A stretch of 64,000 bases of DNA from Spirodela intermedia (GCA_902729315.2 LR746264.1:1118501-1182500); one strand, 5' to 3'. Counted from the first letter of the stretch, positions 11,801-28,654 are shown. A program made the numbers and translations. Notes: a model not told the origin generated them from the letters alone.

Positions 11801-14291
11801 TCAAGGAGGAGTTGGAAACAGAGGCTGCTAATATAAATGAGGCCGCCACACAACTGATCAAGTTTCATGGAAGCTATCAGCAGACTAATAGGGATGAGCG
11901 TAGCGTAAAATCATATCAATTTATGCTCCGCACAAAGAACCCAAGCGGGAAAGTCCCAAACAGGCTTTACTTGGTAATGGATGATCTGGCAGATGAGTTT
12001 GGAATTGGCACCCTCCGCCTGACTACCAGACAAACGTTTCAGCTGCATGGCATTATGAAGTCCAATCTGAAGACTGTGCTGGGCACAATCATCAGAAACA
12101 TGGGCTCCACTCTTGGGGCGTGTGGCGATCTGAACAGAAATGTTCTTGCTCCTGCGGCACCGCTCATGAGGAAAGATTATTTGTTTGCCCAAGAGACTGC
12201 GGACAATATCGCTATGCTTCTCTCTCCCCAGTCAGGGTCTTACTATGATATTTGGGTTGATGGGGAGAAGATCATGTCAGCAGAGCCTCCGGAGGTGGTA
12301 AAAGCTCGTAATGACAACTCAAATGGGACTAACTTCCCCGATTCGCCAGAGCCCATATATGGCACTCAGTTCTTGCCAAGAAAATTCAAGATTGCTGTGA
12401 CTGTTCCTACGGACAATTCTGTGGACATTCTGACCAATGATGTGGGTGTGGTCGTGGTTTCTGATGCTGACGGGGAACCTCAAGGCTTCAACATCTACGT
12501 AAGATGGTCTTGATATGTTACAAGTCAATAGATGGTAATGAAAAATTGCTGCTTGAATAATAAATCTGTGAAATTTCAGGTTGGAGGGGGGATGGGAAGA
12601 ACCCACAAGATGGAGGCTACTTTCCCTCGGCTTGGGGACCAACTTGGCTATGTGCCAAAGGAGGATATCTTATACGCCATTAAAGCTATTGTCGTCACAC
12701 AGCGGGAACATGGAAGAAGAGATGACAGGAGATATAGCAGAATGAAGTATCTGATCAGTGACTGGGGGATTGACAAGTTTAGAGGTACCGTTGAGAGGTA
12801 CTATGGAAAGAAGTTTGAGCCGTTCAGAGAGCTACCAGAATGGGAATTCAAGAGTTATCTCGGATGGCATGAACAGGTTTGGCGTATTATGTATGATTTC
12901 AGTTTTATTGATTAAGAACTTTGTTACCCGTATTATTATTATTATTGTTGTTGTTATTTGGGAGCTACTGCTGATCTTCCTTTGAATTTTACTTTTATTG
13001 AAGGTCTGTGGCCATACTATTTTAGCTTTTATTTATGTAATAATCTTGATACTTTTATTATTTACAGCCAGTATTATCCTTTCTTCTGTGGCAGGGTGAT
13101 GGTGCAATGTTTTGCGGGCTTCATGTTGATAATGGTCGTATTGGGAGCAGAATGAAGAAAACCCTGAGAGAGATAATTGAGAAATATAATCTAAGTGTGA
13201 GGATCACTCCCAACCAGAACCTGATCCTCTGCGATATCCGCCCAACATGGAGAAGACCGATCACCACTGCTCTTGCTCAGGCTGGACTACTGGTAAATAT
13301 TTACTAATATATACTAATATTAGTAAATATTAGTTATAGATCAATCACGCTATGAATCAGTCAGATTAGTCTGTGAAAATACCCCTGCCTTCGTTGTATG
13401 TGCAGCATCCCCGTTACGTGGATCCTCTCAACATTACTGCAATGGCCTGCCCTGCTTTGCCACTTTGCCCGCTGGCGATAGCAGAAGCCGAGCGGGGAAT
13501 ACCAGACATTCTCAAGCGAGTTAGAGCGGTCTTTGATAAGGTGAACTGCCATTTTTGAAACATAGGGCTGCTACGATTTGAGGAGATTCTTCTGGTGTTC
13601 TGAGGCACTGAGATTTGGTGATCTTATTTTCAGGTGGGTCTCAAGTACAGTGAATCCGTGGTTATAAGGGTGACTGGATGCCCCAATGGCTGTGCCCGGC
13701 CTTACATGGCCGAGCTTGGATTGGTCGGTGATGGGCCGAATAGCTACCAGGTCAACCGCCTCGTTTCCTTCATCATTTCAGAGCTTCAAGTCTTGGGTTG
13801 CCTGGTAAATTTAGTTACTTTGACTCTCTGTAGATATGGCTGGGGGGGACTCCGAACCAGATGAGGCTGGCGGAGACCTTCATGAACAAGGTCAAACTCC
13901 ACGATCTGGAGACAGTACTTGAGCCACTGTTCTACAACTGGAAGATCAAACGCCTCCGCAGAGAGTCATTCGGTGACTTCTCGATGCGCATCGTAAGTAT
14001 ATATCCCACTACTTGATCACAAGAACCCAAGGATCTAAGAAAGAAGAACAGATCTCTGAGCAGGATTCTGTGTCCCACCAGGGCTTTGAGAAGCTGCGGG
14101 ATCTGGTGGAGAAGTGGGAAGGCCCTGCCGAAGCCCGGCCTCGGTTCGGTCTCAAGCTCTTCTCCGACAAGGAGACCTATGAAGCCATGAGCGAGATCGC
14201 TCAGACGCAGAACAAGACCGCCCACCAGCTGGCAATGGAGGTCATCCGCAGCTACGTCGCCTCGAACAAATTGGCACCGGAGAGCGAGTAG
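8850..14291 (+). CDS. SIR: Sulfite reductase (ferredoxin), chloroplast
   Basis: Reduces sulfite to sulfide with six electrons from ferredoxin, the last reduction before cysteine synthesis, in plastids. Exons: 8850-9020, 11719-12498, 12580-12876, 13095-13292, 13406-13540, 13634-13750, 13834-13992 and 14082-14291; all are phase 0 with GT-AG borders, total 688 aa. Exon 1 (57 aa, rich in Ser, Arg and Ala, few acidic residues after the start) is the transit peptide. The siroheme/4Fe-4S ligands are intact: Cys497 and Cys503 in ACPALPLC, and Cys543 and Cys547 in [10 protein letters not shown]. The substrate-side arginine/lysine regions [14 protein letters not shown] and [16 protein letters not shown] are present. 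The first intron is 2.7 kb and far larger than the rest. The C-terminus runs about 55 residues past the point where I recall the Arabidopsis enzyme ending ([12 protein letters not shown]...[16 protein letters not shown]). This tail is in frame within the last exon and looks well kept. Confidence 0.95.
9021..11718 (+). other. Large first intron of sulfite reductase
   Basis: A 2.7-kb AT-rich intron separates the transit-peptide exon from the whole catalytic part. Donor GTGAGT and acceptor TTTTACAG are good. No retrotransposon domain or second gene was recognised inside. Open frames within it, on both strands, are AT-driven and have no familiar motif. Long first introns in plant genes may carry expression-enhancing elements, but none can be pointed to here. 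Confidence 0.8.
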
Positions 14292-14874
14292 GGGTGGTCG
14301 CGCCGCCGCCGCCGCTGCTGCCGCCACCTCCACAGGTCACCTGCGCTGTTAACTGCTGTTGACAGCCAGGAATATGATGTGGAAGCTGAGTTTCTCCTAT
14401 TTTTCCGGCGAACCCTCCCCTCGATCAGAACTGCTTTTTTCTTTTTTCCTGTGAATTATCAGACCCCAGATCCAGATCTGAATACAGAAACCACAGAGAA
14501 CGGACTCGTCATTATCAGCATGTAAGATTCTTGACCAACTTCTGGTTTCTGACCGGCGCTGCCATGAAATCTCCTGCAGGTTCCTCCGGGTGCTCATCAT
14601 CAACTCAGGATGAATGCTAGCCATGTGAACCAGGCGTGGATATATGTGGCCCAGGCTGCTTTCTGTTAAATAGGCATTTTTTTTGTCGAATTTATTGCCA
14701 ATAACTATTATAGTAATTAAACGATTCGATGGTTTGTTTGTTTGTTTGTTTGTTTTTTTGTTTTTTTGTTTTGGAAACGTGGATGACTGCATTTTAAACC
14801 TATATTATTTTTGGATAATTCATCGATATTACTGGGGCTGATAGAAGCCCACCACTCATCAATACTATCGAACC

Positions 14875-14908
<34 letters not shown>

Positions 14909-15040
14909 CATTAAAAAGGATCTAAGCGTTGTGAAGAGGTGATGGATTGTGGGAAGTCAGATGGGATTTGACCGGGGTGACCATGGCCAATCTAGAGACA
15001 TCCTCGTCTTTTGTGGTTTAGAGTCAACTGATGTGGATGA
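14292..15040. other. Sulfite reductase 3' UTR and spacer with small repeats
   Basis: The region downstream of the SIR stop has a GCC-rich stretch at about 14300-14330, a TTTG tetranucleotide run near 14728-14757 grading into poly-T, and an AAT trinucleotide run near 14876-14906. No gene was seen. Confidence 0.7.
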
Positions 15041-15523
15041 GGTTTGTTGTGATAAATGTGAATGGTAGCTGATGTAGAGGGGAAAAAAATCTGAGATGGG
15101 TAAGTGGGTTTTCTAATAAAAACCTAATCTCTCACGAGGATCTTGTATGTTAGGGCTATTGAAGTCAACTGAGGTAGATAGATGTACCTCTAGATTGTGA
15201 GCTGTGTGTACATTATTTGAGATTACCTTATGAAAACGGCGTTAATGACTCTCTGGGCAGAGGTCAACGGCATGGGGGGATTGGCGGTTGTGATAAATAG
15301 GGATGGTAGCTAATGAAGGGGCGAGAATTCTGAGTTGGGTAAGTGGGTCTTCCTATAAAAGACTAATCTTTGACGGGGATCTTGTCCTGTTTGGACTATT
15401 AAAGTCAACTTAGGTGGATGGATGTACCGCTCGATTGTGATCTGTTTGTACATTATTTGAGATTACCTCATGAAGATGCTGTTAAAGATTCTCTGGGAGA
15501 GGTCAACGCCATGGGGGGATTCG
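15041..15523. repeat. Imperfect 241-bp tandem duplication
   Basis: Two units, 15041-15281 and 15282-15523, align along their whole length with a period of 241 (for example GATAAA at 15051 and 15292). They share GTACATTATTTGAGATTACC and GGTAAGTGGG, and both end with AGGTCAACG and CATGGGGGGATT. A worn partial unit (GAGTCAACTGATGTGGATG, about 15021-15040) precedes the first. The block lies about 600 bases upstream of the CDPK start, so it is in that gene's promoter or distal upstream region. Confidence 0.9.
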
Positions 15524-15734
15524 TTAGTCGTCAATGTAGGTCAGGAGTTCACCGTCATGAGGATGGCACACTACACTGGTTGGCAAGGGGATTGGGACCC
15601 GCAGTTGTGGGGAGGGGATCCATGGCGTGCTTGAGAGGGATCTTCTCTGCGAGCAGGCGGGAAGAATGGCCTGGTTGATTTCGGAGAGGACAGCGGATAA
15701 AGGTCTCGACGCGGACTTTTAATGTCTTCTGAAG

Positions 15735-15855
15735 CAGACAGAGAGAGAGAGAGAGAGACAGATAGGAAGACCCCGAGAGAGAGAAAGAGAGCATCCCCGG
15801 AGAGCGCCTCTTCGACATCTCCGTTGATACCGTCTCTCTCTCTCTCTTTATCTAT
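15735..15855. repeat. GA run facing a TC run upstream of the CDPK
   Basis: A GA run at about 15740-15757 (with further GA-rich sequence to 15790) is followed about 75 bases later by a TC run at about 15834-15849. The two are complementary and could pair as a hairpin in transcribed or supercoiled DNA. They lie 280-400 bases before the CDPK ATG, within its promoter or 5' UTR. Confidence 0.8.
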
Positions 15856-16131
15856 CTCTCTCGTCGCGCCTTATTCTGCTTGGCTTTATTTCCTCTGCCA
15901 GACGAGGTCAGATCCAGCGGTGGTGTCTGAGCTCTTCCTTCCGCAAGGGCGTATTTAGCCATCTCTTCGGCGGGTCTCTGGTTTCCCTCGGCAGCGGCCC
16001 GGGTTTTCCCCCTTTCCTAGCTCTTCGAAGGGGAATTTGAGTCTTGCCCAGCTTTTTTCTGGTCGATTTCCTTCTGGGTTTTCGGTGGCGGGAGGGCATC
16101 TGAGAGAGATCAGATCCTGACTTTGGCCTCC

Positions 16132-20468
<4,337 letters not shown>

Positions 20469-22110
20469 CGGTATAACAGGGAATCAGCTGACTCGGAGAT
20501 TCAAGATTCTTCCTTTTTCTTCTGGGTTTTCCTATGTTTTTATGACATTTTCTCTCTCCTCTGGGGAATCTGCCTCGGTTGGAAAGTTCCATGGCGAATG
20601 TGGTGCCAAGGGAAGGGATGGAGGCTGTTAACAGGAATTTGTTGGTGTAAATATGTATTTTCCCTCTATTTTAACATAGTTTTTCTCCCGCTATGAATTG
20701 TTGTCAATGTTGTAAAACATTTGAAGGCCAAAAGGACTCCGCTGTCATTTTTAGTTACTTTTAACCAGTTCTTATTGTTCGAGAGAAGATTGAGAAAATT
20801 CTTCGAAGAGATGCATGCTGAATTCGGAATGAAGCATAGAGGTGAGCTGAACTTCTGAGAATATCAACGAAAGCAAGTACAAAATTGGTATTTTATTTTT
20901 TACAAACTGAACATCTAAAAGAATAATTGCCTAGGTTTGATCTCAATTATTCGAAGCTAATGCATACTCTGATGCCTTGTAATTGTTAACTTTCTTCAGA
21001 TGACAGACGTAAAGATCTTGATATTATGCGTTCACAGAAGAATGGTAAGATCTTTATCGTCGCTCGTACAGTATCTGTCGCTGCTTTTCTTTTTCAATTC
21101 GTGCATCCATTTCTCAGAGGCGGTCCGGTCCGTATATGGCCCGAACCATGTGGCGGGTCGAAGGGATTGAAGCCACAGATCGTCCTCGTGCTACGGATGG
21201 ATGGAGACTTTTGGACTAGAGCCATGCACGCTTGGATTGCGCATGCTTGACGTATGGTGTCGGCGTTTTCGAGTTGTTGGACCTCGCTGGATGTGTTTTA
21301 TGACGTCTTGGCTGTCTCACCGTTTACAAGTGGCGTTAGAGGTCGCTGGCCAGCGTCGTCCCACTGGGATCAGATCAGACGGGATGATGGGTATCGTGGT
21401 CAAAGCCGAACAGGCATTCAATGCAGCGGAATTGGTAAAGATCTATACCTTAATGATGAATAAGTGTACCTGTCTCCACAACCGCCACGGACTGTGCTGC
21501 CACCGTATTGGCATTGATAACATGGACCTCAGATTTTCTGCTGTGATAGGAAGGATCATGCAGTCATGGTAAATTCCTATTAACAGATAGGAAGGTGCAT
21601 GTGAGTAATTGATTCCGTGAATAAAGAAAATGGTAATAAAAGAGGGAGAGATAAATTGAGAGAGAGGGAGAGAGAGAGAGAGAGATTGTCAGATATACAT
21701 ACATGTATATATACATTTAAATGCAGATCAAGAGAGAGGGAGAGAGAGAGAGAGAGACATGGTGCTCTCATTGTGTCAAGTACCCATTGTTCCCATCAGA
21801 AGGGACTCCAAATTCATAGGGCACAAAGATTGCCTTGCTGTTAAACCTCCTTGATCCCAGATCAAAACAGCCTTTCACCTCCGCCAACTTTGAGCTTTAC
21901 ACATTGCTTATGATTTTCAGTTGGACATGAAAATTGACCTTTATAACTTCAATTTTTGCGAGAGTCCCAAATTTCTGCTTCATATGTCCATAATGAAGAG
22001 TTCGAATGATGGAAATGGAGACAAACCATACTATCTAATAGCACCTCAAATTGAGGTCAAAGGAATATATGGTGATGCAACTTTAATACTATCCTGAAAT
22101 GGAATCTTAA
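20469..22110. other. CDPK 3' UTR and degenerate copy of polygalacturonase-module flank
   Basis: The CDPK 3' UTR probably ends within about 300 bases of the stop. From about 21085 to 21175 the sequence resembles 49505-49570 (both carry a cysteine-free GC-rich run with CCGAACCATGT and GGCGG). From about 21885 to 22075 it resembles 41155-41360 (shared TTTGAGCTTTAC, TTTTTGCGAGAGTC or TCTTTGCGAGAGTC, and TAATAGCACCTCA). A 123-codon open frame at 21201-21572 on the + strand has no motif I recognise; since it sits in repeat-related DNA I do not call it a gene. Confidence 0.5.
21645..21760. repeat. Two-copy GA-rich minisatellite
   Basis: Two GA runs (about 21656-21684 and 21731-21757) are separated by an AT-rich spacer with ACATGTATATATACATTTAA. 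The arrangement, spacer included, mirrors the four-copy array at 49650-49927, supporting a common origin with the flank of the polygalacturonase module. Confidence 0.7.
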
Positions 22111-22119
22111 CTTGAAACT

Positions 22120-22540
22120 GACCAAAGAGTGATCTCTAAGATGGGTGACCAAAGAGTGATCTCTAGTCCACAAGGTGAAAAGGGTTCCTTTGAATCCACA
22201 AGGGGGTCGCCATAATCCAGCATCAATGAGATAGAATCTAGAGAAGAAAAAAAAATCATAATATTCAATAATACCTTTAAGACTACAACATGAGGCCTTT
22301 GAATATATAATTTTTTTTGGTGCCCCTAAAAAGGTGGTTTTATTAGGATTATAGTTTAAATTGAACTTAAGTCATGTTTCAACAAATTCAAAATGACTAA
22401 AAGCGTAGAAAAAATTCAAGTGAGAGAATCAATTTGTAATACATTTAAGACCTACTTTATTATGAACCAAATGAGGTACTAGGTCATCTTGTTTCAATAG
22501 TTTAGTTTGCACATTTCTTAGACTTTTAGTACATTGAATT
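22120..22540 (+). repeat. Dispersed repeat A, copy 1
   Basis: Aligns by eye, in the same orientation, with 36380-36770: both carry an AAGAGTGATCT block, an AAGG/GGGTTCC block with ACAAGGG and CGCC, an ATGGAATCT-like or ATAGAATCT block, a GTGGTTTT block and then TGAGGTA followed by GGGCCAT or GGTCAT. This copy is more AT-rich. No coding sequence was recognised. It may be part of an LTR or of a non-autonomous element. Confidence 0.6.
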
Positions 22541-22818
22541 TGGGTTGTGGATGGGTTACATCAACCTTTAATACTTCAAAATAACTTTTCCTCATGTCTT
22601 CATGTGACTCAGGATAATAATCATAAATATCTATAACATTGAAAGGAGAAGTCATATCAAATTTCTCTATTAAGTCAATGATGTAGTCATTACTATTGAT
22701 TTTCTATAGGATTTTGAATGATTCATATTTCTTTAATTTTAGCTTTTAATAATCACTATGTAAGAATTTTTTTATGAAATACATCACAACTAAAGAACAA
22801 ACTTTAAAAATTTTATTT

Positions 22819-22968
22819 TGTTGACAAGAAGAAGAAAAAACTATAGAATAGATGATTGAAGAAGAGAAGAAAGAGAAAGAAAGAAAAGTGGAGATTGTGG
22901 AGGAAGAATAGGAACGAGGAGAATAAGTCCAAATTGAGCCTAGTGGGCGAAGTGAGCTTATTCTAATG
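22819..22968 (-). repeat. Left LTR of the 6.0-kb Copia (3' LTR of the element)
   Basis: About 150 bases beginning TGTTGACAAGAAG and ending TTCTAATG. It matches the right LTR over GATGATTGAAGAAGAG, the run GTGGAGATTGTGGAGGAAGA and the AAATTG...GGGC block. Its terminal CA has become TG. The DNA just inside (CCTCCTCAAGCTAGAAC) is the familiar internal border next to Copia LTRs in this orientation. It is about 30 bases shorter than its partner, mainly from a missing ACATGATGTTATATAGAAGA-like stretch. Confidence 0.85.
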
Positions 22969-25014
22969 TTCCTCCTCAAGCTAGAACATACAAGTCAAAT
23001 ATGTCTAGCTTGGTACATGTCACGTCATAAGAGATCCCCACAAGACTTGATAAAGGCATCTGTGAGTTGATGAAATAAGATAATGTGCAAAGTAAAGATA
23101 ACACTTGACATTACCTTATCTCAAATATAATAGTAGTTAATTTCGATGTGTTTTGTCCATTTCTGAAATGTAAGATTGTTAGTAATAAAGATGGTAGTTG
23201 AATTATCATAGCACATAAGTATTAACATAGGAGATAGTTGTCAAGTTCTTTGAGAAGTGAATTTAGACACATCATCTCTTACGTCGTCTCGGCTATGATA
23301 TGATACTCGGACTTTAGCATTGAAACAAGATACCACATTTTACTTCTTAGAGCATCATGTGATAAGGTTGCCACCCACATATGTGTAATAACTATTGGTG
23401 AATTTGCCATCTCTCTTGTCACCAGTATATTCTACATTTAAGTAGACTTCAATCTGAAGATGCTAATATCTTTGATAGATAAGCCCTTTCTTATGAGCTC
23501 TTTTGAAGTATGACATAACTTGTAAAGCTCCCTCCTAGTGAACTTGTTAAGGTTTCTTCATGAATTGATTAAAGATATTAACTATGTACATAATGTCGAG
23601 GTGAGTAACGATGAGGTAGATCATCTTTCTCAACAATTGTTTCTATCAATTAACATCCTCTAAGAGTAGAGATGACGTATCCTAGAAGCACAGATGTGCC
23701 TTCATAAGTGGTGACTTTGGCTTGCACCCAAGTAGTTTAGTTTCTTGAAACATATCAAGAGCATACTTTTATTAAGAGAAAATAAACTTGCCATTTTGAT
23801 AGGCAAACTCAATCCCAAAGAAATAGTGTGAAATTCCTAGATCTTGTATACAAAAGTATTGTTATATGTATGATTTTTTAGTTTATATACTTGCTTCATT
23901 ACTTTCTATCACAAGAATGTCATCAACATAAACAACTAGGATGATAATGTTAGCTTCAATAGTTTTTATAAGTACTATGAGATCTGTAAGATATGGTAAG
24001 AATCTAAATTATGTCAGAAGGCCACTAAACTTGACGAACTAGGCATGTAGACTTTGTTTAATTCATAAATGGCATGTTACAAAAGACACACCTTTGATGA
24101 CTCTCTTTGAGCAACATATCTAAGAAGTTATTTCATAAATATTTGTTTTTCAAGGTCACCATAGAGTTGAGCTGAACCACTAGAGAGAATATCTTAGTAT
24201 AAATTCACGAGCAATGAAGTGAGTCTTGTGATGTGTAATAAATTCATTTGGATTATACTTGTGTAAAAAACTCACTTGCATGTGATGATGTTAGAATCGC
24301 ATGGATGAAATACAAATGTCCAAGTTTCTCGAGACACCATGGTATCAACCTCTAAGTCCATGACCACCTTCTACTCAAGTATTTGTGCAGCCTCAAGATA
24401 TGATCGTGGAATTGACTCGAAGGCCATGGAAAGAGCAAAGGTATGAAAAGAAAGAGAAAAACCATCGTAGAAAATAAAGTGAGAAATAGGGTATTTGGTG
24501 CATGCACATATACCTTTGAGGAGAGTAATAAGAAGATTAAGGTCATCTACTTAAGTGTCAGAATAGACAACTAAAGGAAGCTCTTCGGTAGATGGTGAAG
24601 ATGAATCTAATCTCAAAGCATAAGAGTCAAATGACAACAAAACCGAAGGTGTCGAAAGAAGAGCTAATGAAGAAGAAATTAGACAAGTAGAAAAAGTAGG
24701 AGAGGGATCTGTAATGATCAACACAAGACAAAAACTAGGTGGTGAAGATGCAATAGATCAAAGAGGAGTTGATGTTCGTGAAAAGAAGGGAGACTCTCCA
24801 TGAAAAGTAACATCAGCTGATGTCATATAACGACGAGTATTAAGAAAATAGACATGATAACTTTTTTGTGTTTGTGAGTAATCAACAAAGACCTTTTTGA
24901 GAGCACAAAGATTAATTTAGAAAGAGAATGATAGGGGTCTTAGATTAAAATAGTGTATCTAAAGACACGAGAGGGTAAGAAAAAAAAATAGAATTAGATA
25001 AAAGGCAATGTAGA

Positions 25015-26095
25015 ATGGTTGTACTAAGTGGAGTGGAAGTGATAATTATAAATTAGTAGTTGTATCTATGTATTAATATCTTATATATAGATCCTAATTA
25101 ATGAGTAGAAGATGTAATTATATATATTATCAACTTATTATGCTATTTATAATATTTTATTATATAAATCCTAATATATATTATTTTATTTATATTATAA
25201 GACTAACCCCACTTGATAGTTATTTGATTGCAAAGACTTAAGTGAGCTTTTATTATGAGTTTGAAGTAATGAAAGAAGTTCAAGTTTTCAGACAAAGAAA
25301 AAACCTAAGTCTTATAAAGAGGGCCGGCCTAATATGTTTATGAGCTTAAGATAAGACATCACCTTGGCCTAGCCTAATTTGAACATAAAAAGGTTATCAA
25401 GGAATAAGATCTAGATCACTCATCTTAAGGTACCTTAAGATGAAATTAGAGTGCCACCCTTATAGAAGAATTTAGGCCATCTACTAAGAGAGTCAGTTAT
25501 TAATCATAACCATCTATTAGAGGGGCCTAATTCTCGAGAAGATTAAGATGTCTAACCCTTCTCCTAGAGGGCGCTTTTTGGCTCTCTCTAATAGTGGCTA
25601 GTTGAAGAAAACAAGAGAGAAATTAAGGCATGATCAATGGTATTCTTGTGTCCAAATTATTGTGGAGAAGAGATTACATGGAATGGATCAAGATTGTCAC
25701 AGATCAAGCATCACTTGGCCTAGGACTAACACATAATGAGATTTTTGCAAGATATAAATTTGGGGCATTCTTATAATCCTCTCTATGGATAGATTAACTC
25801 TTAATTTGAACTAGTTGTATCATTTCATTACGTTAGATTCATTCTCTTTTCTTTGCCACAATTTCTATTTCTCTTTTCTTCACCTTTTTAAAATTTAATT
25901 CCACCTTTCAAAATCTTAAGTGTATATATATATATATAAGAAATAAAATAAGTAGAATTCTTACTTTCATTACTCATGTTCTTTGAGAATTGACCCTTAC
26001 TAATTCTAAATAGAAGAGTGAGGTTTTATAAATATTATTTATATAAACTTTGTTACTCAAAGACGACATATCTAACCTCTAAATCGAGTTTATCA
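25015..26095. mobile_element. Possible nested insertion inside the Copia integrase region
   Basis: Copia-like antisense coding character runs up to about 25010 and resumes near 26095, while the 1.08 kb between has none. It is very AT-rich at its left end, contains a TATATATATATATA run near 25924, and near its right end has a TTTGAGAATTGACCC stretch of the kind found just inside Gypsy LTRs. A solo LTR or fragment of another element is the simplest reading. Exact ends and a target duplication were not identified. Confidence 0.4.
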
Positions 26096-28654
26096 TGAAG
26101 AAAGCCGATTTTAAAGATATGTGATTATTAAGAGAATATCAAATCACAAATAATGAAGAAAATTTATCTCAATAAGTAGTGTGCAAGTAATATCAAGTAG
26201 TTAATGATATTTTTGTTTGGCAACATTATTTTTTTGAGATGTGTATAAACACATGGTATGATGAAAAATATTATGATGTGTGTAGACACATGGTTTAATG
26301 AAGAATACCGTGATCAACATAAAATGTGCAAAGTAAGTCTTGGACTAGTTTTAAAGTACTGTCGATGTGAAGAATCTTGAGCGTAGTAGAGTACTAAATG
26401 ATGACCTCGATAATGAAGTGAACAATTATGGTGTGAATTTAGGTACAATCTTAGAGAAGATAAAGCTAATTTACTTGAGTATAGTCATTAACAAAGACAA
26501 TATAGCAGCGAAGATCTAAGATAGATGGAGTACAAGAGGGGTCTTAAATATCATAATAAATGAGGTCAAAGACTAATGTAGATAGAATTTTGTCTTGACT
26601 CGCGTATGAACTACAATGGTATTTATTTAATTGACATGACTCGCACACAAATTTACTAAGAGAAAGTCAAGGTAAGATTTTTTAAAGTTTTTCAAAACAA
26701 AAATATCATAAATGATGATGCCACAAAAGAGATGAAGTAACCGTAGAGGAAACAAAAAAGTTTCAAAGGTCAGAAAAAGGTTCATTAGAAATTAACTCAT
26801 AAACACCTTATCTATTCTCATACCCTAAATCAATCCTACACTTGATATATAGATTTTGGAAGATACAATTAAAAAAAAATACAATAGAGTAAAGAATGAC
26901 TTGAGTAATGACACTAATAGATAAGAGATTAGCAAAAAAATTGAGAACATAGAAAATCTGAGTGAGAGGAATATTTGGGGTAACAATAGTATTGCTATGT
27001 CCATTAACCAGACAAGTCTAACCATCGGCAATAGTAACCGGTGGATGATGAGAGGTAAGCTGGTGTGATGATAAAATAGTAGATGCATCAGTCATGTGGG
27101 TGGAGACCCTTGAGTCAATAATCTATGGTGAAGATGAAGATGTAAGGAGAGCGTGTGTACATGACATGGAAGGATTCAAAAGCAAGGCCAAATTGATTGA
27201 GAAATAAGTTATGGTATCACTAGAGCGACGTAGTGTGTCATACTTGGTAGAGGTCAACGTCATATGAAAAGTCAAAGATGAGACATTAAATAGTGTTATA
27301 AAAGCTAGTGAAAAAGACAAGAGAACTAGTTGGGCATAATTAGGCTTCCCAAACTATTTTCTAACATTTGTCGAGTGAGTGATTTTACTTGCCACAGTAG
27401 ATGTATGGAGGAAAATAATTATGACCCTTCTCACATAGCGGATTACTACTATTTGATCTCATAGTGGGAGCGTCATGTGACACTCGAGGAGTGGAAATAG
27501 TTATCACCAAAAGAGTAGATGTGCAATTGGCTATAGCAAGAGTGCTTGTACTCACAACGAAGTGTAGCGAATAAAATATAAGAGATATCAGGTACCCAAT
27601 CTTTAGAGAGGATCATCTCATGAATCTAAGAGGTAATTGATGGGTGAAGTCTACTTAGATGGACTTTGGCAAGAAACTCCTAACAATAATGTTCGAATGT
27701 TCGGAGGTTAGTGGTCAGAGGCTAATAGATGACAAACTCTTATATTAGGTCCTAAAGATGACTAAAATGAGTTTGAAGTGAGGAGTCACTTTACTTGTAG
27801 GTAAAAAGTGACTCAAAGATCTCGATTGTACGACTAATATTTGTTCGATTGACATATATATTCTCTAATGTCGTCTATAATTATTATGTAGGGTGAATCT
27901 GGATGAGAGGCACAACAATACTCAATTCAACACTCTAAAGCATCCAAGTAAGGATGACTAAATTGAGTTGAGATCATGAAGTAAAGGATGGATCAATGAA
28001 GCTAGATAGATCAATCGACAAGTGGTAGAGAAGGTTGTGTGATGTTAAGAAGTGCTTGAATTCAGAGGCCCACGATGTATAATTATGTACATTGAAAACA
28101 TATATCAGTTGAGTGAGTTGTGTCATGATGGAGTGTCATAGAGTAGCTGACTCGATTGAAGGAAGAGTGACAACTGACTGAAGACCTAACATAAGAGGCA
28201 CCTAAGACATTGAGGATTCGCCCACCAAATCCATAGATCAAGATTAGTGGGAGATGAGATGATAGTGGGAGGATACGTTTTGCATGAGAAATGTTGAAAT
28301 GGAGCCCTAGGAGGCGATGCATGGGGTTCTAGGAGGTAGCATTGGTGGCATGCGAGGCATCTACAGTCGGTGCATAGGGCACTGACAGGAGATGTAGTCG
28401 GTGCATGGGGCACCAGTAGGAGATGGCACTATTGGGCACATAGACACAATGGCACGTGGGTGGACATATAGGATGGCATTGGGCAAGTGTTAGATGAGTA
28501 TGTAAGTGCACGTGACAAGAGGTGCAACAGGCATGTAGGGCTACACAGAGTAAGCACCTAGTAGGAGCACAAGGTGGCACTGTTAGAGATTGCGTCGAGA
28601 GAGGAGAGGGGATGCCGAGAGAGGAGGTGGAGCAGTGGTGGTGAAGAAACCCTA

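Noticed and set aside
16123-16131. Three-codon upstream extension of the CDPK starting with TTG
   Set aside because: The ATG at 16132 gives the expected myristoylation start MGNCC; eukaryotic TTG initiation is not supported.
21201-21572. 123-codon open frame on the + strand
   Set aside because: No recognisable domain, no splice continuation, and neighbouring repeat-derived sequence; kept only as a note.
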